The position numbers and the translations under genes were made by a program. This document shows positions 47,563-55,309 of a stretch of DNA of 64,000 nt, in pieces; the first letter of the stretch is position 1, and each line of letters opens with the position of its first letter. Origin of the DNA: Acidimicrobiia bacterium. GTDB lineage: Bacteria > Actinomycetota > Acidimicrobiia > Acidimicrobiales > Bin134. The notes beneath the pieces are model-generated. The model did not search any database, was not told the origin of the DNA, and was given only the letters and a program-made list of their open reading frames with translations. The DNA lies in contig JAJEGM010000048.1 of assembly GCA_022819825.1 (NCBI GenBank), positions 62,001-126,000 on the forward strand. The letters are read 5' to 3'.

Positions 47563-48711
47563 GTGGGTCCGTCGGGGGCATTAAGGGTCTTCGGAGGATC
47601 GCAAACGTTGAACTACTACGTGATAGCCGCCGCCGTTGTTGTGGGAACGGCGACGGGAGCCGCTTCGGTCTACTGGATACACCGGGGAGTCGGCACCGGA
47701 TGGATAGTCCTCGGCGCGGCGTGCGTCGGGCTCGGCTGCACCATGGTCTTTGCCGCCGGCGCACTGCTAGTCGCCGGACCAGATGCATACCTCGTGGTCC
47801 ACGTGGTGTACCTGGCTCTTGTCATTGGCCTGCCGCTGGCCGGTGCAATCGTTCTGACGTTTGGCCATCCGTGCTCGCCGGCCATCATCGCCCTCTGCGT
47901 ACTGTCGTTCGCGGCGGTTCCCGTCGGCGTCTACGCCACTCATATCGAGCCGTTTTGGCTGCGGGTGGATGCGGTGAAGGTGGCCGTCGATGGGATCGGC
48001 AAGGAAGTTCGCATCGGCGTGCTCGCTGATCTTGAGACCACATCGATCGGCAGCTACGAGAACGGCGTAGTGGGTCGGCTGATTGCCCAAAGACCCGACA
48101 TGGTGGTGATACCAGGGGATCTCCATTCACTGGACTCTGACCTGATCGATGAGTGGTCTCCGCAATTCACGGAGCTGATCCAACGACTCACCGACGCCGT
48201 GCCGTTCGTCTATCTGGTGAACGGCCATTCAGACACGGTTTCCGACCTTCGGCGGATCGCATGGGGAACCGGGGCCCGAGTTCTCGACAATGAGATCGAA
48301 ACGTTTGAGTTCAAAGGGAACGTCTTTCATATCGCGGGAATATCCCTATTTGATGATGTGTATGAGCCTGCCGCTCGACGGGCTGCCGATCGATTCGCCA
48401 ACGACGACCTTCCCGGTGTGCGGATCCTGCTGGCCCACGAACCAGACGCGATCCAGCTGCTGAAAGGCAACTCCGTAGACTTGCTCATTTCAGGACACAC
48501 CCACGGCGGACAGGTCGCCGTCCCCTTCTTCGGCCCTCCCGTCACTGCGTCGAGGGTCCCGAGACAAGTTGCCGCAGGAGGTCTTCACGAGCTTCACGGC
48601 ACCCCGATCTACGTGTCCACCGGAGTAGGGCGCGAGCGCGGCAACGCCCCTCAGCTCCGATTCGGTGTCCGCCCGTCGATCGGAGTCATCGACCTGGTGG
48701 CCGAGGAATAG
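47563..48711 (+). CDS. Membrane-anchored metallophosphoesterase-like protein with divergent catalytic motifs
   Basis: N-terminal hydrophobic segments; ISGHTHGGQVAVPFFG intact; upstream motifs read ADLETT, GDLHSLDSD, NGHSD. Confidence 0.85.
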   Translation: MGPSGALRVFGGSQTLNYYVIAAAVVVGTATGAASVYWIHRGVGTGWIVLGAACVGLGCTMVFAAGALLVAGPDAYLVVHVVYLALVIGLPLAGAIVLTFGHPCSPAIIALCVLSFAAVPVGVYATHIEPFWLRVDAVKVAVDGIGKEVRIGVLADLETTSIGSYENGVVGRLIAQRPDMVVIPGDLHSLDSDLIDEWSPQFTELIQRLTDAVPFVYLVNGHSDTVSDLRRIAWGTGARVLDNEIETFEFKGNVFHIAGISLFDDVYEPAARRAADRFANDDLPGVRILLAHEPDAIQLLKGNSVDLLISGHTHGGQVAVPFFGPPVTASRVPRQVAAGGLHELHGTPIYVSTGVGRERGNAPQLRFGVRPSIGVIDLVAEE

Positions 48712-48728
48712 CGTGAGGCCGTAACTGG

Positions 48729-49832
48729 CTAGCGCAGGCTCTCCAGGTCGGCGACTTTCATCACTCGGAGGGTGGGGGGTGTGTCTTCGACCACCTGGTT
48801 GTAGCGCAGGCCCATGGTGCCGTGGCGGCGGTAGGCGGTGTCGATCCAGTTGGCGAAGCCAGGGTCGTCGTCGGCCACGATGATGCGGGCCGTGCCGTCG
48901 GGCTCGTACACCGCACTGTGTTTGTTGACGGTCACTTGGAGCCAGTCGTAGTCGAGCGATTCCTCCCAGATGTTGTTGAGCTGGAAGTTCCAGTAGTAGG
49001 CGTCGATGGGCGGGACGTCGATCACCAGGGCCTGGCCCGGTTCGAGCGTCCAGTAGCCGTGGCGGAACAGCTGGGTGGGGTCGCCCCAACCGCCGGGCTT
49101 GTCGTGGGTGGGGAGGAACTCGAGCGTGTTGGGCCGCTCCTGGAACATGTCCAGCCACTCGATGAACCGTCTGGCGATGCCGTGAACCTCCAGAGCGGCT
49201 CGGGCCAGGCCCATGGTCAGCTTCTGAGCCGTCAGCGGAGGCAATGGGTCGCCGGGGCCGTTGAGGCACTCGATCTGGAGCTCGGAGGGCCGCTCGGTGG
49301 TGCGGTCGAGATAGAAATTGCGAATGGCGATCTGATTGGTCTCAGATCCTGTGGGCAGCCAACGCTGTCCGGGGGCCAGTTCCGGCTCGTCGATGCTGGC
49401 GATCACGTCCACAAACTCATTCGGCTGGGGGTCGTTGAACGCCAAGGCGCCCTGTCGGCCGGGTGGGGCTGCCCCTTGCCAGAAGCCGCCCGAGAAAGCG
49501 TTCAGGCTCAGGTAGTTGACCGTGCCCCGCGGCCCGCTTATCCGATAGTCGAAGGAGCCATTGATAGCGACGCTCTGGTAGAGGGCATCGGGGTTGTCGC
49601 AGCCAATTTTCAGGTTGTGGGGGATGGGCAGGATCTGGGCAAAGGCAGGGCCATTGTTTTCTAGGCGCCCAAGTCCCCCCCGAGTGAGGCGGGCCAAGTA
49701 GCGGAAGCCCTCGAGCCGGTCGAGGTCGTCGGTGCTGTTGTCGAGTATGAGTTGGCCAGCCTCCTTCAGGTTGTCGCAGAACTCTGCCCAAGCCTTGCCG
49801 TTGACTGCATTGTCCAGAATTTCGTCGCTCAT
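48729..49832 (-). CDS. DUF1214 domain-containing protein
   Basis: YWTLEPGQALVIDVPPIDAYYWNFQLNNIWEESLDYDWLQVTVNKHSAVYEPDGTARIIVADDDPGFANWIDTAYRRHGTMGLRY. Confidence 0.85.
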   Translation of the reverse strand: MSDEILDNAVNGKAWAEFCDNLKEAGQLILDNSTDDLDRLEGFRYLARLTRGGLGRLENNGPAFAQILPIPHNLKIGCDNPDALYQSVAINGSFDYRISGPRGTVNYLSLNAFSGGFWQGAAPPGRQGALAFNDPQPNEFVDVIASIDEPELAPGQRWLPTGSETNQIAIRNFYLDRTTERPSELQIECLNGPGDPLPPLTAQKLTMGLARAALEVHGIARRFIEWLDMFQERPNTLEFLPTHDKPGGWGDPTQLFRHGYWTLEPGQALVIDVPPIDAYYWNFQLNNIWEESLDYDWLQVTVNKHSAVYEPDGTARIIVADDDPGFANWIDTAYRRHGTMGLRYNQVVEDTPPTLRVMKVADLESLR

Positions 49833-49941
49833 CGAAGTCTCACCCTCCTGCCGCTAAGGCTCAGGAGGAGGCTAATGGGGCTTCGGCATTATCGGATACC
49901 TGAAGCAGTGCGCCGCGGCGGGGGCTGGGTAGCATCGGCTC

Positions 49942-50232
49942 GTGACCCAGAGCAGGGCCGAGCGGCGGCTGGCTGAATTGGCCGAACGGTTGAAGCGGCT
50001 GCGTGCCGACCTGGAGGTGGCCGAGGAGCAGTACCTGCACTTCGAGGACCTGGCCGAAGACGCTCGGCTGCGGGCCCTGGTATCGGAAACCCCTGCCGCT
50101 GAGCGCCAACACCGTGACGCCGCCCGCCAAGCCGAGACCATGGCTCGGCATCGGGCCCGGCTCCGGGAGGAGATCGGCAGCTTGGAGGAGCAGCAAGACG
50201 ATCTGCTGGACAGGTTCTATTCCGATGTCTGA
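49942..50232 (+). CDS. Small coiled-coil hypothetical protein
   Basis: Charged heptad-like sequence RLAELAERLKRLRADLEVAEEQYLHFEDLAEDARLRAL; GTG start; overlaps the start of the next gene. Confidence 0.7.
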   Translation: MTQSRAERRLAELAERLKRLRADLEVAEEQYLHFEDLAEDARLRALVSETPAAERQHRDAARQAETMARHRARLREEIGSLEEQQDDLLDRFYSDV

Positions 50233-50911
50233 CCCGTCGGCCCAGACCGACTCCACCTCGGCGGCCGATCCGTCGGCCCAGGCTGCCCCCACCCCATCGA
50301 CCGATCCGGTGCGGATCGTGTTGGCCGAGGACGAGGCCATCATCCGCCTCGACTTGCGGGAGACCCTGGAGGAGGAGGGCTACGTGGTGGTGGGGGAGAC
50401 CAGCCGGGGCGATCAGGTGCTCGACCTGGTGCGGGAGAAACGCCCCGATGTGGCCATCTTGGACGTGAAGATGCCGGGGACCGACGGGATCACCGCCGCC
50501 GGTCAGATCCGCGACGAGCGGCTGTGCGCGGTGCTGCTGCTGACCGCTTTCAGCCAGCGGGACCTGATTGCCCGGGCCGCCGACGCCGGGGCGCTGGCCT
50601 ATCTGGTGAAGCCCTTTGAGCGGGCTGAGCTGGTGCCCGCGGTGGAGGTGGCCCTGGTGCGGTTCCGAGAGCTGGTGGCACTCAACCACCAGGTGGAACG
50701 GGCTGAAGCCCGGTTGGAAGCCCGCAAGGCCATCGACCGGGCCAAGGGGCGGCTCATGGACGTGGCCGCCATGTCGGAGTCCGACGCCTACAGCCACATT
50801 CAGCACCAGGCCATGAGCGAGCGCCGTCCCATGGCCGAGGTGGCCGCCGAGATCGTCGAGATGGGTGACGAGCAGCTGAAAGCCTTGAGCGGGGTCCGCG
50901 CCGATGGCTGA
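50225..50911 (+). CDS. pdtaR: ANTAR-domain response regulator (PdtaR-like)
   Basis: VRIVLAEDEAIIRLDLRETLEEEGYVVVGETSRGDQ...VAILDVKMPGTDGI; C-terminal ANTAR-like AIDRAKGRLMDVAAMSESDAYSHIQHQAMSERRPMAEVAAEIV. Confidence 0.92.
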   Translation: MSDPSAQTDSTSAADPSAQAAPTPSTDPVRIVLAEDEAIIRLDLRETLEEEGYVVVGETSRGDQVLDLVREKRPDVAILDVKMPGTDGITAAGQIRDERLCAVLLLTAFSQRDLIARAADAGALAYLVKPFERAELVPAVEVALVRFRELVALNHQVERAEARLEARKAIDRAKGRLMDVAAMSESDAYSHIQHQAMSERRPMAEVAAEIVEMGDEQLKALSGVRADG

Positions 50912-53639
50912 GGGGGGCGCTGCGGGCCAGGACCCGGGCACCGTGATGCTGGTGGACGGGAACTCGCTGGTCTATCGGGCCTTCTTCGCCGTGCCCGAGG
51001 ACATGACCACCGCCAGCGGGCAGGTGACCAACGCGGTGTACGGCTTCACCAGGATGCTTTTGACCCTGCTGCGCGATCACGGTCCCGACCGGGTAGGGGT
51101 GGCCTTCGACCGGCGGGAGCCGACCTTCCGCCACGAGCGGGAGTCCAGCTACAAGGCCAACCGCGAGGAGACTCCCGAAGCGCTGCGCCAGCAGATGGGC
51201 ATTGTCCGCCAGCTGGTGGACACGCTGGGGATCGCCGCGGTGGACCACGTCGGAGTGGAGGCCGACGATGTGATCGCCACGCTGGCCACCCAGGCCCGCG
51301 ACCGGGGCGAGAACGTGATCGTGGTCACCGGCGACCGGGATGCCTACCAACTGGTGGAAGACCCCCACGTTCGGGTGCTCTACAACAAGCGGGGGGTGTC
51401 CGACTACGCCCTCTACGACGAGGCCGGCATTGAGGAGCGCACCGGGGTGAAGCCGTCCGACTACGTGGCCTACGCCGCCCTGCGAGGCGACCCCTCCGAC
51501 AACCTGCCCGGTGTGAACGGGGTGGGGGAGAAGACCGCGGCCAAGCTCATCAACGCCTACGGCTCCATTGACGAGCTGTATCAGCACGTGGCCGACCAGA
51601 CTCCGAAGCTCCAGGAGAACCTGGACGAGGCCCAAGACCGGGTGAAGCTCAATTTGGAGCTGATGGAGCTGTTGCGAGACGTCCCCCTCGATGTGGGCGT
51701 GGACGATCTGGGCTTGGCCCCGCCCAAGACCGCCGAGATCGAGGAGCTGTTCGACTTCTTGGAGTTCAGGAGCCTCCGCGACTTTGTGGCCGAAGTGCTG
51801 GATGTGGATCTGGGCGGCGACGGCGACGCTGGTGGGGCATTGGAGGCCTCGGTCGAGACCATCTCAACCGCAGACGCCGCCGCCGAAGCGCTGAATCGGC
51901 TGTCCGACAGCGGCGAGCCGGTGGCCCTGGCCGCAGGCTGGGGCGACCCGTTCGACCGGAGCCAACCCCATCGACGCCGGCTGTTGGGCCTGGCCATGGT
52001 GGCCGACCGCGACGCCGGCCAAGCGGTGTGGCTGCCCTCCGAGATGTTGGAATCCTCGGGCCACGACGCCCTGGCCGCATTCTTCAGCGCTGGCACCCCC
52101 TTCATGGGCCACGACATCAAGCCGTTTGTCTTGTGGCTTCTCTCACAGGGCATCGATGCCGCCGGGCTTACCCTGGATGCCCAGATCGCCGCCTACCTCC
52201 TGGACCCGGCCAGCGGGCGATTCGGACTCGACGATCTGATGCGGTCGCACACGGCGATGGAGTTGCCGGGGATCGATCAGCCCGACGAGGGCCGGCTGTT
52301 CGATGACGATTCGGGCGATTCGGTGGCGCCGGCGATGCAGGCCGGCCTTCAGGCCCTGGCCGTGTCCCATCTGGCTGCTCCACTCCTGGACGCCTTGGAC
52401 GCCCAAGGCCTCAGAGGCCTCAACGATGACATGGAGGTGCCCCTGGTTCGGGTGCTGGCCCGCATGGAGCACATGGGCATCGGGGTGGACGTGGAGGGGT
52501 TGACCGGCCTGCGCGACCGGCTGGTGGCCGACGCCGAGCGGCTTCGGGCGCTGGTGATCGATGCCGCGGGCGAGGGGAGCTTCAACGTGAACTCCTCCAA
52601 GCAGGTGGGCGAGCTGCTGTTCGACAAGCTGGGCCTTCCCCCTCAGAAGAAGACCAAGACCGGGGCCTATTCCACCGACGCCGGCACCCTGGAGAAGCTG
52701 CGGGGCGAGCATCCGGTGGTGGATGCGCTGCTGGACTACCGGGAGGTGGAGAAACTGCGCTCCACCTACGGGGAGGGACTGGTGGCCGCCGTGGGGCTCG
52801 AGCCCGACAACCGCATCCGGGCCACGTTCAACCAGACGGTGGCTCGCACCGGGCGGCTCAGCTCTGATGCGCCGAACCTGCACAACATCCCGGTGCGCAC
52901 CGAGACCGGGCGGGTGTTCCGGGAGGTGTTCGTGGCTGCCGAGGGCTGCGAGCTGCTGGTGGCCGACTACAACCAGATCGAGCTGCGCTGCATCGCCCAC
53001 CTGGCCGAGGATCCCGGGCTGATCCACGCGTTCGAGTCGGGCCAGGACGTGCACACCTCCGTGGCCGCCCAGGTGTTCGGCATCGATCCCGGGGCGGTGG
53101 GGATTGAGGAGCGGTCCACCGCCAAGATGGTTTCCTACGGTCTGGCTTACGGCATGGAGGCCTACGGCTTGGGATCGCGGCTGAACATCCCCACCGGAGA
53201 GGCCGCGGTGATCCTCGACGCCTACTTCGGGGCCTTCCCCGCGCTGCGGGAGTACATGGATCGAGCGGTGGCCGAGGCCCGGACCCGGGGCTACACCGAG
53301 ACCCTGTTCGGGCGGCGGCTTCGGATCCCCGAGATCAACTCCTCCAATTTCCGGCTTCGCCAAGCGGCCGAGCGCCAGGCCATGAATGCCGGCATCCAGG
53401 GCTTGGCTGCCGACATCTTCAAAGTGGCCCTGGTGAGGCTCGACCACGCGCTCCAAGACCGGGGGTTCGCCAGCCGCATCATCCTCCAAGTACACGACGA
53501 GGTGATTCTGGAGGTTCCCGAGGGCGAGCACGACGGAGTGGCCGAGCTCACCGTGGCAACCATGGCCGAGGCCTACGACCTGAGGGTTCCCCTCGAAGTA
53601 CACCTTTCCTCGGGGCACACTTGGGCCGACGCCAAGTAG
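50904..53639 (+). CDS. polA: DNA polymerase I
   Basis: MLVDGNSLVYRAFFAVPEDMTTASGQVTNAVYGFTRML; NLHNIPVRTETGRVFREVFVA, LLVADYNQIELRCIAHLAEDPGL, LQVHDEVILEVPE. Confidence 0.97.
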   Translation: MAEGGAAGQDPGTVMLVDGNSLVYRAFFAVPEDMTTASGQVTNAVYGFTRMLLTLLRDHGPDRVGVAFDRREPTFRHERESSYKANREETPEALRQQMGIVRQLVDTLGIAAVDHVGVEADDVIATLATQARDRGENVIVVTGDRDAYQLVEDPHVRVLYNKRGVSDYALYDEAGIEERTGVKPSDYVAYAALRGDPSDNLPGVNGVGEKTAAKLINAYGSIDELYQHVADQTPKLQENLDEAQDRVKLNLELMELLRDVPLDVGVDDLGLAPPKTAEIEELFDFLEFRSLRDFVAEVLDVDLGGDGDAGGALEASVETISTADAAAEALNRLSDSGEPVALAAGWGDPFDRSQPHRRRLLGLAMVADRDAGQAVWLPSEMLESSGHDALAAFFSAGTPFMGHDIKPFVLWLLSQGIDAAGLTLDAQIAAYLLDPASGRFGLDDLMRSHTAMELPGIDQPDEGRLFDDDSGDSVAPAMQAGLQALAVSHLAAPLLDALDAQGLRGLNDDMEVPLVRVLARMEHMGIGVDVEGLTGLRDRLVADAERLRALVIDAAGEGSFNVNSSKQVGELLFDKLGLPPQKKTKTGAYSTDAGTLEKLRGEHPVVDALLDYREVEKLRSTYGEGLVAAVGLEPDNRIRATFNQTVARTGRLSSDAPNLHNIPVRTETGRVFREVFVAAEGCELLVADYNQIELRCIAHLAEDPGLIHAFESGQDVHTSVAAQVFGIDPGAVGIEERSTAKMVSYGLAYGMEAYGLGSRLNIPTGEAAVILDAYFGAFPALREYMDRAVAEARTRGYTETLFGRRLRIPEINSSNFRLRQAAERQAMNAGIQGLAADIFKVALVRLDHALQDRGFASRIILQVHDEVILEVPEGEHDGVAELTVATMAEAYDLRVPLEVHLSSGHTWADAK

Positions 53640-53737
53640 CCCAGCTCAAGGCGTGCTGTTAGCATCAACGGGCCGGTTCAGGCCGCTGCGCCGCGCCCAT
53701 TGTCCTATCCACTTCCTCCTGTGAGGCTCAACTCAAC

Positions 53738-55207
53738 GTGTCCGACCTCGATACCGCCCCATCCACCCAACCCGCACCGCCAGCCGCCACGGCTGTGATC
53801 GACGCCCCCGACGGTGTGGGAACCTTTGACGCTGAGGGGAACTACATCCCCCGTCAGATCACCGACCAGGACATCGAAGACCAGTTCTTGGACGATGCTT
53901 ACACCGCCACCATGGTCCAGGTGGAAGACGGCCAGATCGTGTCCGGCAAGGTGGTGAAGGTTGACCGCGACGAGGTGCTGTTGGACATCGGCTACAAATC
54001 GGAGGGGATCATCCCCACTCGGGAGCTGTCCATCCGCAACGTGGTTGACCCCGGAGAGATCGTCACCCTCGGCGAGGAGATCGAGGCCCTGGTGCTCCAA
54101 AAGGAGGACAAGGACGGCCACCTGATCCTCTCCAAGAAGCGGGCCCAGTACGAGCGGGCATGGGGCAACATAGAAGAGGTCAAGGAGAAGGAAGGCACCG
54201 TCTCGGGCCCGGTGATCGAAGTGGTCAAGGGCGGCCTGATCGTGGACATCGGTCTGCGGGGCTTTCTGCCTGCCTCGCTGGTGGAGCTGCGCCGGGTGCG
54301 CGACCTCCAGCCTTATATCGGCCAAACACTGGAGGCCAAGATCATCGAGCTGGACAAGAACCGCAACAACGTGGTGCTGTCCCGCCGGGCGTGGCTGGAG
54401 GAGACCGAGAAGGAACAGCGCGAGGCCTTCCTGGACAACCTCAAGCCAGGCGAGCGCCGCAGCGGCGTGGTGTCGTCGGTGGTGAACTTCGGCGCATTCG
54501 TGGATCTGGGCGGCATGGACGGCCTGGTGCACGTGTCCGAGCTGTCGTGGAAGCACGTCGATCACCCCAGCGCGGTGGTGCAGGTGGGCGACGAGATCGA
54601 GGTGCAGGTGCTGGAAGTGGACCTCGACCGGGAGCGCATCAGCCTGTCGCTGAAGGCCACCCAGCAGGATCCCTGGCAGGAGTTCGCCACCAGCCACCAA
54701 GTGGGCGAGCTGGTGTACGGCCGGGTCACCAAGCTGGTGCCGTTCGGGGCCTTCGTTCAGGTGGGCGAGAGCATCGAGGGCTTGGTGCACATCTCGGAGA
54801 TCTCCTCCCACCACATCGACCTGCCCGAGCAGGTGGTGACCCCCGGCGAGGAGCTGTGGGTGAAGATCATCGACCTCGACATCAACCGCCGCCGCATCAG
54901 CCTGTCGATCAAGCAGGCCGCCGAGGGCGGCGTGGTGGCCGCCGAGTTCCAGGAGCACTTCGGCGAGCACGCCTACGACGCCGAGGGCAACTACATCGGC
55001 GCGGTCAACGAGGATGTGGCCGCCGACCAAGACGAGGCCTGGGCCCAGTACTACTCCGAGACTGGCGAAGGCCTAGAAGCCGCTCCCGCCGAGGGTGAGG
55101 GCGTCGAAGCATCTCCCGTCGAGTACGAGACCGCCGAAGCAGGCTCAGGGGTTCTCGAAGGGCCGGTAGAAGAACTAGTAGGAGAACCGGTAGAAGACCC
55201 GGTCTAG
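53738..55207 (+). CDS. rpsA: 30S ribosomal protein S1
   Basis: Four S1 motifs, e.g. GERRSGVVSSVVNFGAFVDLGGMDGLVHVSELSWKHVDHPSAVVQVGDEIEVQVLEVD; GTG start. Confidence 0.96.
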   Translation: MSDLDTAPSTQPAPPAATAVIDAPDGVGTFDAEGNYIPRQITDQDIEDQFLDDAYTATMVQVEDGQIVSGKVVKVDRDEVLLDIGYKSEGIIPTRELSIRNVVDPGEIVTLGEEIEALVLQKEDKDGHLILSKKRAQYERAWGNIEEVKEKEGTVSGPVIEVVKGGLIVDIGLRGFLPASLVELRRVRDLQPYIGQTLEAKIIELDKNRNNVVLSRRAWLEETEKEQREAFLDNLKPGERRSGVVSSVVNFGAFVDLGGMDGLVHVSELSWKHVDHPSAVVQVGDEIEVQVLEVDLDRERISLSLKATQQDPWQEFATSHQVGELVYGRVTKLVPFGAFVQVGESIEGLVHISEISSHHIDLPEQVVTPGEELWVKIIDLDINRRRISLSIKQAAEGGVVAAEFQEHFGEHAYDAEGNYIGAVNEDVAADQDEAWAQYYSETGEGLEAAPAEGEGVEASPVEYETAEAGSGVLEGPVEELVGEPVEDPV

Positions 55208-55309
55208 TTTCAGGCGTCGAAGGGCATCCCCTGTCCAGGGGGTTTTGGGCGCCGGCATCCACGCCGCAGCATCCCCAAAGTCTGTGGGGCTGTTGCCTAG
55301 CCTGAACGA

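Noticed and set aside
51840-52300. PolA proofreading-domain degeneration as a novelty
   Set aside because: The exonuclease region lacks recognisable DxE motifs, but inactive 3'-5' exonuclease domains are common in actinobacterial and Thermus Pol I.
52143-53618. 491-aa - strand ORF inside polA
   Set aside because: Shadow ORF antisense to well-conserved polymerase sequence.
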